A stretch of 64,000 bases of DNA, taken from NCBI RefSeq assembly GCF_900117415.1, contig NZ_FPEI01000005.1, positions 744,001-808,000 on the forward strand, read 5' to 3'. This DNA is from Hyphomicrobium sp. CS1BSMeth3 (GTDB lineage Bacteria; Pseudomonadota; Alphaproteobacteria; Rhizobiales; Hyphomicrobiaceae). The position numbers and the translations under genes were made by a program. Position 1 is the stretch's first letter. Each line of letters begins with the position of its first letter. This document shows, piece after piece, positions 37,210-46,190 of this stretch. The notes under the pieces are model-generated. The model was not told where the DNA came from and searched no databases. It worked only from the letters and a program-made list of their open reading frames with translations.

Positions 37210-38073
37210 CTATGAAACGAGCTTCAGCCGCCGCGCAAGGGCGATGGTGGCGCGGGCCTCGCGGAAGAAGGGCTCGTCGACCATCTGGCCGTCGACCGTG
37301 AAGGCGCCCTTGCCGACATTCTCCGGCAACTCACCGGCGGCGAGCACCTTCTGCGCCCACGCGATGTCCTTCTCGCTGGGCGAGAACACGCGATTGGCGA
37401 TGTCGACCTGGGTCGGGTGGATACAGCTCTTGCCGAGAAAACCCATGGCGAGCGCGTCGCGCGCATCGCGCTCGTAGCCGGCGCGGTCGTTCACGTCGGT
37501 CCACACGGTGTCGTATGCCGGCACGCCCGCCTCGGCCGCCGCCATCTTCACGGCGAAGCGCACCGGCCCCAAAGCAGCAGCGTGCCGCTCGATGCGCAGC
37601 GGCGCGAAGAGATCCGCGAGGCCGACCTGCAACGCAGCGACGCGCTTGTCCGCGCTCGTGATCTCATAGGCGAGCCTCAGACCCTTCGGGCTTTCGACCG
37701 TCGCGAGGATGCCGATCGCACGATCCACGCCTTTGCGCTTTTCCGCCTCCGCGAGCACGCGTACGGCACGGTGCACCTCATCCGCGTTCTCGAGCTTCGG
37801 CAGGCTGATGTAGTCGAGGCGCGCGGATACCACCGCATCGACATCCTCCGCGAAGTCCGGGTGTGTTACGCCGTTCGTGCGCACGATCATCAGCTTCCCA
37901 AGCTGAATGTCTACGCCGCGCAGGAAATCGCCGATCGCGCGGCGCGCCGCAGGCTTCTGCGCCGGCGCCACACCATCCTCGAGGTCGAAGGTCAGCGCGT
38001 CAGCGGCCGAGCGCATGGCCTTCTCGAAGAACTCCGGCCGGCTTCCCGGCACGAACAACTTGGATCGCATCAT
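37210..38073 (-). CDS. CitE-like HpcH/HpaI-family CoA-ester lyase
   Basis: 287 aa. MRSKLFVPGSRPEFFEKAM and DALTFDLEDGVAPAQKPAAR are diagnostic of the CitE/malyl-CoA lyase family; ILATVESPKGLRLAYEI carries a conserved Glu and FLGKSCIHPTQVDIANRVFSP the C-terminal signature. Members cleave (S)-citramalyl-, malyl- or citryl-type CoA esters. It starts five bases after the SMP-30-like gene's stop. A CoA-transferase lies close by on the other strand, so a pathway that activates and then splits an organic acid is plausible. Confidence 0.92.
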   Translation of the reverse strand: MMRSKLFVPGSRPEFFEKAMRSAADALTFDLEDGVAPAQKPAARRAIGDFLRGVDIQLGKLMIVRTNGVTHPDFAEDVDAVVSARLDYISLPKLENADEVHRAVRVLAEAEKRKGVDRAIGILATVESPKGLRLAYEITSADKRVAALQVGLADLFAPLRIERHAAALGPVRFAVKMAAAEAGVPAYDTVWTDVNDRAGYERDARDALAMGFLGKSCIHPTQVDIANRVFSPSEKDIAWAQKVLAAGELPENVGKGAFTVDGQMVDEPFFREARATIALARRLKLVS

Positions 38074-38078
38074 GGCTT

Positions 38079-38999
38079 TCAGCTCCGTGAAACCGGGCCG
38101 AACATCGGCTTGCCGGCAAATGGCATGTCGGCCACGAGGATGTGGCCGGTCTCGGATTCGGTCATGTAGAGCTGCTTGCCCCTGAAGGCGATGTTCGTGA
38201 CGAACTGGCCAACGGGCGGCTCGATGAAGTGCGTCGGCCGGCCGAGCCGGTCAAAGCGCCAAACGCCGAGCCCGATATGCGCGACCACGAGCCCGCCTTC
38301 CGCATCGAGCGCCATGCCGTCCGGTCCGCCGAGGCCGCCGGAAAGCTGGATCGCCAAGCCGACCTTCGACACGCCGCCATCGATCATCAGCGGGATGCGC
38401 CACACGGCATTGCCGCGCGTGACGGCGACGTAGACGACGCGTTCATGCAGATCGAGCACGATGCCGTTCGGGCTCGGGATCGTGTTCACGAGGCAGGTGA
38501 GCTGCCCTGCTGCGGTGTAGCGATAGACGCGACCCGTCGGATCATGCAGCCCGGTCTGGCCCTGGTCGGTGAAGTAGAGATCGCCGTTCGCCGCGAAGTG
38601 CAGGTCGTTGACGCCCTTGAAGCTCTCGGAGCGGATCGTCTCGATGAGCGGCGTCACCTTTCCGCTCGCCATGTCGAGCGTCATGATCCCGCGCTTGTAG
38701 TCCGTGATGAAGGCGCGGCCGTCGGCGTGGAACTTGAGGCCGTTCGGCCAGCCGTCGTACTCCGTCACCTGCGTCCAGGCCCCCGACGACGAGACCTTGA
38801 AGATGCGCCCGTGCGGAATGTCGGTGACGACGAGATGCCCATCCGCGTCGAAGCTCGGCCCCTCGAGGAAGCAGTCGACCGGCTGACCTGCCTTGTTGAA
38901 GTCGCCCCATTGCGTGCGCTTGGGGCGGCGCAGCTCATCGGGCATGCGCGAGAAGATCTCGGCCCGGATCACCGCGGGCGGCGCAAACAAGTTCATCAT
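38079..38999 (-). CDS. SMP-30/gluconolactonase-family protein
   Basis: About 306 aa six-bladed propeller. The calcium/active-site style residues are in LEGPSFDADGHLVVTD, WPNGLKFHADGRAFITD, VNDLHFAANGDLYFTD, IPSPNGIVLDLHERVVYVA and GGPDGMALDAEGG. Family members hydrolyse sugar or organic lactones. Several in-frame starts exist (GTG 39023, ATG 39008, 38999, 38996); 38999 was chosen for spacing to AGGGGAG. It heads a two-gene unit with the CitE-like lyase. Confidence 0.88.
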   Translation of the reverse strand: MMNLFAPPAVIRAEIFSRMPDELRRPKRTQWGDFNKAGQPVDCFLEGPSFDADGHLVVTDIPHGRIFKVSSSGAWTQVTEYDGWPNGLKFHADGRAFITDYKRGIMTLDMASGKVTPLIETIRSESFKGVNDLHFAANGDLYFTDQGQTGLHDPTGRVYRYTAAGQLTCLVNTIPSPNGIVLDLHERVVYVAVTRGNAVWRIPLMIDGGVSKVGLAIQLSGGLGGPDGMALDAEGGLVVAHIGLGVWRFDRLGRPTHFIEPPVGQFVTNIAFRGKQLYMTESETGHILVADMPFAGKPMFGPVSRS

Positions 39000-39153
39000 C
39001 CTCCGCATCTCCCCTGGCACCACATGCGCGCCATGCGCCCACCGTCTCCGCAGGAGACTTGGCGGGCCAAGCCGCGTCGTGCTCTATATTCTCTGAGTTC
39101 AGCGGGCATCAAATGGCCCCCTGCTGTAGGTGTCAAGAAACGCGAGGCGCTGC

Positions 39154-40383
39154 ATGACAGCCCCGCCCGCCAGGGAGATGATCGCTGCCATGCCCGCCAA
39201 TGATTTGCCGCTCGCCGGTGTCCGCGTGGTCGAGTTCTGCCACGTCATCATGGGCCCGACCTGCGGCCTCATTCTCGGTGATCTCGGCGCGGACGTGATC
39301 AAGGTCGAGCCCGCCCCCAATGGCGACAACACGCGGCGCATGGTCGGCTCGGGCGCGGGCTTCTTCGCGACCTACAACCGCAACAAACGCTCGCTTGCCC
39401 TCGACATGAAGACGCCTGAAGGCATGGAGATCGCGAAGAGGCTCATCGCGTCCGCCGACGTGCTCACCGAGAACTTCCGCCCCGGCGCCATGGACGCGCT
39501 CGGCCTCGGCTATGAGGAACTGAAGAAATCACACGAGCGCCTCGTTTACTGCTCACTGAAGGGCTTTCTCTCCGGCCCCTACGACAAACGCGCAGCCCTC
39601 GATGAGGTCGTGCAGATGATGGCGGGCCTCGCCTACATGACGGGCCCGCTCGGCCAGCCGCTTCGCGCCGGCGCTTCAGTCAATGACGTCATGGGCGGCA
39701 TGTTTGCCGCGATCGGCATCCTTGCGGCGCTGCGTGAGCGCGATAGCACCGGCAAAGGGCAGCTCGTTCAGAGCGCCCTGTATGAGAACTGCGCGTTTCT
39801 TGTCGGCCAGCACATGATGCAGTACGTCGTTACAGGCACGCCCGCGGCCCCAATGCCGCAGCGTCTCCAGGCCGCCTGGGGAATTTACAATGTGTTCGAC
39901 TGCGCGGACGGCCAGCTCTTCCTTGCCGTCGTGACCGAAACGCAATGGAAGATCTTCTGCGACGAGTTTGGCTTCGCTCACCTCCTGGCGGACGAGCGGC
40001 TGAAGACCAACGCCATGCGGGCGAATAATCGCGATGTTTTTCTGCCCTACGTCCGCGAGCAATTCGCGCAGTGGAAGCGCGACGACCTCGAAGCAAAGGT
40101 TGCTGCCGCGGGCCTACCCTATGCGCCAATCGCCAAGCCGCATGAGCTGTTCGACGATCCGCACTTGAACGAATCCGGCGGGCTCTTGCCGGTGACGCTT
40201 CCGGATGGCACCGAGACCGTGACACCCGCGTTGCCGATCGAGCTCGGAGGCCGCCGCCTCGGCACACGTCTCAACCCGCCGAAGATCAGCGAGCACGGCC
40301 GCGAGATCCTTGAAGAGCTTGGATACGGCGCCGACGCCTCCAGCGATCTCATCGCGCGCGGGATCGTCGCCGAGATGAAGTAG
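39154..40383 (+). CDS. Class III CoA-transferase (CaiB/BaiF family)
   Basis: 409 aa. LAGVRVVEFCHVIMGPTCGLILGDLGADVIKVE is the family N-terminus (read in two parts), with NRNKRSLALDMKTPEG and the catalytic Asp in KRAALDEVVQMMAGLAYMTG. VQSALYENCAFLVG lies mid-protein. These enzymes swap CoA between an acyl-CoA and a free acid such as oxalate, succinate, citramalate or carnitine. Divergent from the SMP-30/CitE pair. The start at 39154 follows GAGG at six bases; 39178 and 39190 are alternatives. Confidence 0.92.
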   Translation: MTAPPAREMIAAMPANDLPLAGVRVVEFCHVIMGPTCGLILGDLGADVIKVEPAPNGDNTRRMVGSGAGFFATYNRNKRSLALDMKTPEGMEIAKRLIASADVLTENFRPGAMDALGLGYEELKKSHERLVYCSLKGFLSGPYDKRAALDEVVQMMAGLAYMTGPLGQPLRAGASVNDVMGGMFAAIGILAALRERDSTGKGQLVQSALYENCAFLVGQHMMQYVVTGTPAAPMPQRLQAAWGIYNVFDCADGQLFLAVVTETQWKIFCDEFGFAHLLADERLKTNAMRANNRDVFLPYVREQFAQWKRDDLEAKVAAAGLPYAPIAKPHELFDDPHLNESGGLLPVTLPDGTETVTPALPIELGGRRLGTRLNPPKISEHGREILEELGYGADASSDLIARGIVAEMK

Positions 40384-40392
40384 TGCTCTTGC

Positions 40393-41484
40393 TCACGCCC
40401 CGTGCACGAAGGGCTCGAGGCCCGAGAGCCGCATGCGCTGCTCGATCTTCGCGGGCTTCCTCGGCGGATGCTTCTCGACGTGCTCGCGGATGTGGCGGAT
40501 GTGATCCGGCGTCGAGCCGCAGCAACCGCCGACGACGTTGAGCAGGCCATCGCGCGCCCAAGGCTCGATCTGGCAGGACATGTCGTGCGGCGTCTCGTCG
40601 TACTCGCCCATGGCATTCGGCAAGCCAGCGTTCGGATAGGCCGAGACGAGCGTATCCGCGACGTGCGCCAGTTCCGCGATGTACGGCCGCATCATCTCCG
40701 CACCGAGCGCGCAGTTGAGCCCGATCGAGAACGGCTTCAGATGCCGCATGGAGTACCAGAAGGCCTCCGCCGTCTGGCCCGAGAGCGTGCGCCCCGAGCG
40801 ATCCGTGATGGTCCCCGAGATCATGATCGGTAACTCGACGCCCTTCTCGTCGTACACGTCGAGCACCGCGACACCGGCCGCCTTCGCATTGAGCGTATCG
40901 AAGATCGTCTCGATGATCAGGATGTCCGAGCCGCCATCGATGAGCCCGCGCACCTGCTCCGAATAGGCCTCGTGCAGCTCGTCGAAGGAGACATTGCGGA
41001 AGCCCGGATTGTTCACATCCGGCGAGATCGAGGCCGTGCGGTTGGTCGGCCCGATGGCGCCCGCGACCCATCGTGGATGCTCGGGCGTCGAGAATTTATC
41101 CGCGGCCGCCCGTGCGATCTTCGCCGCCTCGAAGTTGATCTCGTAGGCGAGCGGCTCCATGGCGTAGTCAGCGAGCGAGATGCGCTGCGCGTTGAACGTG
41201 TTCGTCTCGATGATGTCGGCGCCGGCTTCGAGATACTGCTCGTGGATCTTCTGAATGATCGCGGGTTGCGTCAGCACGAGGAGGTCGTTGTTACCTTTGA
41301 CGTCCTTCGGATGATTGGCGAAGCGCGCGCCGCGATAGGCCGCCTCGTCCAGCTTGTACTGCTGGATCATCGTGCCCATGGCGCCATCGATGATCAGAAT
41401 GCGCTCGCGCGAAGCCTGATGAAGCTCGACGATGCGCGCCTCCCGCTGGCGCGGATCCACGGGACTTGGGTTGGCGTCGTTCAT
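40393..41484 (-). CDS. Homocysteine S-methyltransferase domain protein (MetH N-terminal half only)
   Basis: 363 aa corresponding to the homocysteine-binding module of cobalamin-dependent methionine synthase. [17 protein letters not shown] is the MetH opening; the zinc-binding cysteines are in [13 protein letters not shown] and [12 protein letters not shown]. The pterin, cobalamin and reactivation modules are missing. Split MetH proteins occur in alphaproteobacteria, with the second half encoded separately; no such half is in this window. Last gene of the regulator-metF-metH unit, overlapping metF by four bases. Confidence 0.9.
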   Translation of the reverse strand: MNDANPSPVDPRQREARIVELHQASRERILIIDGAMGTMIQQYKLDEAAYRGARFANHPKDVKGNNDLLVLTQPAIIQKIHEQYLEAGADIIETNTFNAQRISLADYAMEPLAYEINFEAAKIARAAADKFSTPEHPRWVAGAIGPTNRTASISPDVNNPGFRNVSFDELHEAYSEQVRGLIDGGSDILIIETIFDTLNAKAAGVAVLDVYDEKGVELPIMISGTITDRSGRTLSGQTAEAFWYSMRHLKPFSIGLNCALGAEMMRPYIAELAHVADTLVSAYPNAGLPNAMGEYDETPHDMSCQIEPWARDGLLNVVGGCCGSTPDHIRHIREHVEKHPPRKPAKIEQRMRLSGLEPFVHGA

Positions 41485-42419
41485 GCTGCACCTTTGGCAA
41501 CGACCGATCCTGCGCCTGTCGACTGCGGCCGCAACCCGAGCAGGTGGCAGATGGCGTAGACGAGATCGGCGCGGTTCAGCGTGTAGAAGTGGAACTGGCG
41601 GATGCCTTCATCGACCAGATCGATCACCTGCTCGGCAGCGACGGCCGCCGCGACGAGATGCGTGGTCGCAGGGTCGTCGTCGAGGCCCTCGTAGCGGCGC
41701 GCGAGCCACGCCGGCACGCTCGCGCCTGTCCGCGCGGCGAAACCCGAGACCTGCTTGAAGTTGTGAATGGGTACGATGCCCGGCACGATCGGCGCCCAGA
41801 TGCCGCGTTTGCGGGCCGCTTCGAGATAGCGCAGAAAATGCGCATTATCGAAGAAGAACTGCGTGATCGCGCGGTCGGCACCCGCATCGATCTTGGCCTT
41901 GAGCGTGTCGAGATCGACGTCGACGGTCGCGCTCTCGGGATGCTTCTCGGGATAGGCGCTGACGGAGACGTCGAAAGCGCCGATCGCCTTGATGCCGCGT
42001 ACGAGATCCGCCGTGCTCTGGTATCCGCCCGGATGCGGCTCGTAGCGCGCGCCGACACCCGCGGCCGGATCGCCACGCAGCGCCACAATGCGGCGGACGC
42101 CGGCATCCCAATACTCGCGCACGACCTCGTCGACTTCCTCGCGCGTCGCGCCGACACAGGTGAGATGCGCCGCGGGTGCGAGCTTCGTCTCCTGGACGAT
42201 GCGGGCCACCGTCGCGTGCGTGCGCTCGCGCGTCGAGCCGCCCGCGCCGTACGTGACGGAGACGAACTCCGGCGCCAGGGGCTCGAGGCGGCGGATCGAC
42301 GTCCAGAGCGCCTCTTCCATGCGCTCGGTCTTCGGCGGAAAGAACTCGAAGGAAACGGTGATCTCGCCGTCGCCGACGAGGCGGCTCCGCCGCTCGTGCA
42401 ATTGCTGGACTGACTTCAT
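41481..42419 (-). CDS. metF: Methylenetetrahydrofolate reductase [NAD(P)H]
   Basis: 312 aa FAD-containing barrel that makes 5-methyltetrahydrofolate for methionine synthesis. [68 protein letters not shown] and [16 protein letters not shown] are typical. The ATG at 42419 overlaps the regulator's TGA by one base; the longer frame to 42497 is unsupported. Product feeds the MetH half encoded just downstream. Confidence 0.97.
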   Translation of the reverse strand: MKSVQQLHERRSRLVGDGEITVSFEFFPPKTERMEEALWTSIRRLEPLAPEFVSVTYGAGGSTRERTHATVARIVQETKLAPAAHLTCVGATREEVDEVVREYWDAGVRRIVALRGDPAAGVGARYEPHPGGYQSTADLVRGIKAIGAFDVSVSAYPEKHPESATVDVDLDTLKAKIDAGADRAITQFFFDNAHFLRYLEAARKRGIWAPIVPGIVPIHNFKQVSGFAARTGASVPAWLARRYEGLDDDPATTHLVAAAVAAEQVIDLVDEGIRQFHFYTLNRADLVYAICHLLGLRPQSTGAGSVVAKGAA

Positions 42420-43432
42420 CACCCGACAACCTCTACCTTTGAAATGCGCTCTGTCTGCCGGCTGTGGGCGTGCACGCGCAGGCGCTCCGCCGTCCACAGC
42501 ATCACGGTCAGCTTTCCTTCGGGATCTCCCGCTTCAGGCGCGAGCTTGTTGACCGAAAGGACCTTCAGTCCGCTCTCCTGAAGCCACAGCTCCACTTGGG
42601 CGGGTGGGAATCCGAGGCGCTCGTGCGCCTGGCTCTCGCGCAGGAACTCGAGCTCGTGCGGGGCGAAGTCCACGATCAGCAGCCGTCCGCCCGGCTCCAG
42701 GATGCGCGCCGCCTCGCGAATGGCCTGCGCGGGATCACTGAGGAAGTGCAGCACCTGGTGCACGACCACGGCATCGGCGCTGCCATCCTCGAGACCGAGG
42801 TCGTAGAGATCGCCGTGGCGCACGCGCGCGTGGGCGACGCCCGCCGCCGTGAGCTTCGCGCGCGCATAGGCGAGCATGGCGTGGTTGATGTCGATGCCCG
42901 TGCCGCGCTCGAAGCGATCGGCAAAGAGCTGCAGGACGCGGCCCGTGCCGGTGCCCGCATCGACGAAATGACGGAACGGCCCGGCACCAAGCGCCGCACG
43001 CATCGCCGTCTCGACGGCACTCTCGGTCACGTGCAGCGAGCGGATCTCGTCCCACTGCGCGGCGTGTGACTCGAAATAGGTCTGCGCGGCTGCCTCGCGT
43101 TCGCGCTTCACGGCCTCGGCGCGGTTGCGGTCGCGCTGGAGCTGGGCATCGGCCAGATCGACGCTCTCGAGGAGGCGGCGCGCGAGCGCGCCCGCAGGCC
43201 CCGCGACGACGAGCTGGAAGTAGGCCCAGCTCCCTTCGCGCGTGCGCTCGATGAGGCCCGCTTCGGCGAGCAGCTTGAGGTGACGGCTGATGCGCGGTTG
43301 GCTCTGGCCGAGGATGCGCGTCAGGTCCTTGACGTTGAGTTCGCTGACCGCAAGCAGCAGCAGAATGCGCAGCCGCGTCGGCTCCGCGGCCGCTTTCAGG
43401 ATGGTGACGACGCTCTGCGAGGACAGCGACAT
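42419..43432 (-). CDS. ArsR-type regulator fused to a SAM-dependent methyltransferase domain (SahR-like)
   Basis: 337 aa. An N-terminal winged helix (about 1-95) with ILKAAAEPTRLRILLLLAVSEL and QSQPRISRHLKLLAEAGLIERTREG; a class I methyltransferase fold (about 130-300) with HFVDAGTGTGRVLQLFADR, the acidic GIDINHAMLAYARAKL and HQVLHFLSDPAQAIREAARIL. This two-domain form matches SahR, a repressor of methionine-cycle genes that senses S-adenosylhomocysteine. It is coupled to metF, and a perfect palindrome precedes it. A catalytic methyltransferase role cannot be excluded. Confidence 0.88.
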   Translation of the reverse strand: MSLSSQSVVTILKAAAEPTRLRILLLLAVSELNVKDLTRILGQSQPRISRHLKLLAEAGLIERTREGSWAYFQLVVAGPAGALARRLLESVDLADAQLQRDRNRAEAVKREREAAAQTYFESHAAQWDEIRSLHVTESAVETAMRAALGAGPFRHFVDAGTGTGRVLQLFADRFERGTGIDINHAMLAYARAKLTAAGVAHARVRHGDLYDLGLEDGSADAVVVHQVLHFLSDPAQAIREAARILEPGGRLLIVDFAPHELEFLRESQAHERLGFPPAQVELWLQESGLKVLSVNKLAPEAGDPEGKLTVMLWTAERLRVHAHSRQTERISKVEVVG

Positions 43433-43472
43433 TGGGGCCCTTCTCCGGCTTCACTGCCGAGGGTCCTGAAAT

Positions 43473-43494
43473 CATATAAAGATATCTTTATGTG
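43473..43494. promoter_or_regulatory. Palindromic operator between the SahR-like regulator and the MFS gene
   Basis: ATAAAGATATCTTTAT (43476-43491) is a perfect 16-bp palindrome; extending to 22 bp leaves one mismatched pair. It is A/T-rich in a GC-rich setting, 41 bp upstream of the regulator start. The pattern fits ArsR-family operators of the SahR type. Likely binding site for the adjacent regulator, affecting both the metF unit and possibly the divergent MFS gene. Confidence 0.8.
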
Positions 43495-43651
43495 TCAAGC
43501 GCCTTGCCGATCGGCTTTCCCGCAGACCGGCCTTACCGGACCAGGCGTTGACCAGCGCGGCGACCGTGCGCACGGTGCGGACAAGGCCACAAGGCGCACC
43601 CGAAGGCCCGCTCCGGCGGGGAAGCCCGCAGAGATCCAAAGGACCAGCACG

Positions 43652-44884
43652 TTGCCGGCGATCCATCTCCTCGGCTGGGCCACGGGTGCCCTGTTCTTCT
43701 TCTATGCCTGGATCCTGCGGGTCGCGCCGAGCGTCATGATCGACGAGATGATGCGCGACCTCGCCGTCGGCGGCGCTGTGATCGGCAATCTCTCGGCCGT
43801 GTACTTCTTCGGATATGCGGGCATGCAGGTCCCGGTCGGGATGCTGATCGACCGCTTCGGCCCGCGCCGCCTCATGACCATGGCCGCCCTCGGCTGCGTC
43901 GCCGGTTGCGCCATCTTCGCGCTCAGCGCCGGCATCTCGGGCGTCGCGGTCGGCCGCTTCGTCATCGGCGCGGCGGCGGCTTTCAGTCTGGTCGGCGCCA
44001 TGGCGGTCGCGGGGCTGTGGTTCCCCGCCCAGCGCTTCGCACTCCTTTCAGGCCTCGCCATGATGATGGGGATGCTCGGCGGCGTGTTCGGCCAGGCGCC
44101 CTTCCGGCTCGTGGTCGAGGCCCTCGACTGGCGGGGCGCCATCCTCGCGCTCGCCATGGGCGGTGTGGGCCTCGCGGTGGCGGCCTGGGCAACGGTTCGC
44201 GACCGCCCGCACGAGGCGAGAGCGTCCGCGCCGATGCTCGCCGGCCTCGGGCGCGTTGCCCGCAATCGCCAGACCTGGCTCATCGCCATCGCGGGCCTCG
44301 GCACGACAGGACCCCTGCTCGGCTTTGCCGGCCTGTGGGGTGTTCCCTATTTCGTCACGACGCTTGGCATCGACCGGACCGCCGCGGCGTCGATCACCTC
44401 GACCGTGTTCCTCGGCTGGGCATTGGGCGCGCCGCTCATCGGCTGGGCCTCGGACCGCATAGGCCGTCGCCGCTCGCCATTCATTGCGGGGCTCGTCGTC
44501 TGCATTGCCGCCATGTCCGTCATTCTCTATGTGCCTGGTCTGTCGGTGCCCGCGCTGATGGCGCTCTGCTTCATCTGCGGGTTTGGCGGCGCATCGCAGA
44601 TCGTCGGTTTCGCTGCCGCGCGCGAGAACAACCCGCCGGCGCTCAGCGCCACCGCCATCGGGCTGGTGAACGGCCTCGTGACTGGTGCGGGCGCGCTCTT
44701 CCAGCCCTTGCTCGGCTGGCTGCTCGATCTGAATTGGAAAGGCGAGATGGCTGCCGGGGCGCGGCTCTACGATGCAGGCGCCTACAGAACTGCGCTCAGC
44801 GTCATCATCGTCGGCTGCGTCATCGGCTTCCTCTGCACACTCGCCATGCGCGAGACCTACTGCCGGCCATTGGAGCAGCAGTAG
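43652..44884 (+). CDS. MFS transporter
   Basis: About 410 aa with twelve predicted helices. VGMLIDRFGPRRLM between helices 2 and 3 and GWASDRIGRRRSPF in the second half are the conserved MFS loops. The start is uncertain: a TTG at 43652 has AAAGGA eight bases upstream and puts the first helix (LLGWATGALFFFYAWIL) at the N-terminus; the ATG at 43490 lies inside the palindrome and would add an unlikely basic leader. Substrate unknown; a methionine-cycle compound is conceivable because of the shared operator. Confidence 0.85.
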   Translation: MPAIHLLGWATGALFFFYAWILRVAPSVMIDEMMRDLAVGGAVIGNLSAVYFFGYAGMQVPVGMLIDRFGPRRLMTMAALGCVAGCAIFALSAGISGVAVGRFVIGAAAAFSLVGAMAVAGLWFPAQRFALLSGLAMMMGMLGGVFGQAPFRLVVEALDWRGAILALAMGGVGLAVAAWATVRDRPHEARASAPMLAGLGRVARNRQTWLIAIAGLGTTGPLLGFAGLWGVPYFVTTLGIDRTAAASITSTVFLGWALGAPLIGWASDRIGRRRSPFIAGLVVCIAAMSVILYVPGLSVPALMALCFICGFGGASQIVGFAAARENNPPALSATAIGLVNGLVTGAGALFQPLLGWLLDLNWKGEMAAGARLYDAGAYRTALSVIIVGCVIGFLCTLAMRETYCRPLEQQ

Positions 44885-44887
44885 CCG

Positions 44888-46111
44888 TCAAATCGCCAGC
44901 GCCTCACCCTTCAGCAGCTTCGGCACCTCGCCTGTCAGGCCCGCCGCTTCGCCGACGAGCGCGCGCTTGAGGCCGGGCATACGATCGACAATCCCGAGAC
45001 CCGCATCGCGCACGGAGCGCAGCAGTGCATTGTCCTGCGAGAAGAGCGCATTGAGCGCGCTGAAGGCTGCCGCCGAGGCCGCGCCATCGAAGCGCCGCCA
45101 GCGCGCGTAGCGCTCGAGCGCCGTCGCATCGCCCACATCGAGGCCAACCCGCACCGCATCCACGAGGCACTCGCTCAGTGCCGCTACATCGCGCAGGCCG
45201 AGATTGAGGCCCTGCCCGGCGATCGGATGCACACCACGCGCGGCATCTCCCGCGAGCGCGAATCGCGGTGCGATCAGCTCGCGCGCGAGATGCATGGCGA
45301 GCGGCCAGCTTCCGCGCGGCCCGGCAAGTTCGAGCGCGCCGAGCCGGTGGCCGAAGCGCTTCTCGAGCTCGCTGAGAAATCCTGCATCATCGAGCGCGAG
45401 AATGCGCGCGGCCTCGCCGGCTTCTTCCGTCCAGGTCACGCACGCGCGATTGCCGGTCAGCGGCAGGATCGCGAATGGTCCGCCAGGAAGAAAATGCTGG
45501 ACAGCGTGGCCACCGTGCGGGCGCTCGTGCCGAACCGTCGTGACGATGCCTGTCTGCTCGTAGCGCCAATCCACCGTCTTGATGCCGGCGGCCGTGCGCA
45601 GCGGCGAATTGCGGCCGTCGCAGGCGACGACGAGGCCCGCGTTCAATGACCGGCCATCGGCAAGCTGCACGGCGACACCACTTGCGTCCGCAGCCAGGCC
45701 GGTCGCCGTCGCGGAAATTTGCGTGACGCCTGCAACCCCCGCCAAGGCCGCCATCGCTGCCCGCTGGAGCGCATCCGCAGGCACGATCCACATGCCCGGC
45801 TCGCCCTCGGCGACAGCGGTGTCATAGCTCAGCAGGATCGGCCGGATGGCGTCAGTCAGGCTCGAATCCGTGATGTCGATGCCGCTGACCGGCTGAGCCT
45901 CACCAGCCACCGCGCTCCAGATGCCAACCGCCTCCAGCAGCCGACGCGAGCCGGCCGAGAGCGCGTAGCTCCGCGGATCCGCCCGGCCAGCGGCCCCGCC
46001 GGCATCGAGCAGGGCAATCCGGGCATCGCGACCGAAGACCCCGGCAAGCGTGCGCGCGAGGACGAGCCCGGTCAGCCCCCCGCCCGCAATGACAACGTCA
46101 TGATCGCGCAT
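44888..46111 (-). CDS. UbiH/UbiF/COQ6-family FAD-dependent ubiquinone hydroxylase
   Basis: 407 aa. FAD-binding VVIAGGGLTGLVLARTLA at the start, a DG-type VVACDGRNSPLR near 155-166, and the family signature FALAGDAARGVHPIAGQGLNLGLRD near 285-312. It adds one of the ring hydroxyls during ubiquinone synthesis; which position cannot be told. Divergent from tesB with 79 bp between them, an order often seen in Rhizobiales (ubiH-type, tesB, glnK, amtB). Converges on the MFS gene. Confidence 0.92.
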   Translation of the reverse strand: MRDHDVVIAGGGLTGLVLARTLAGVFGRDARIALLDAGGAAGRADPRSYALSAGSRRLLEAVGIWSAVAGEAQPVSGIDITDSSLTDAIRPILLSYDTAVAEGEPGMWIVPADALQRAAMAALAGVAGVTQISATATGLAADASGVAVQLADGRSLNAGLVVACDGRNSPLRTAAGIKTVDWRYEQTGIVTTVRHERPHGGHAVQHFLPGGPFAILPLTGNRACVTWTEEAGEAARILALDDAGFLSELEKRFGHRLGALELAGPRGSWPLAMHLARELIAPRFALAGDAARGVHPIAGQGLNLGLRDVAALSECLVDAVRVGLDVGDATALERYARWRRFDGAASAAAFSALNALFSQDNALLRSVRDAGLGIVDRMPGLKRALVGEAAGLTGEVPKLLKGEALAI

Positions 46112-46190
46112 TCAGCGCTCCAACTTTATGCTGTAGTGCGTACACCGAATTGCGACCCGCCCTGCCAACGATCCCGAGGATGCCGCCACC

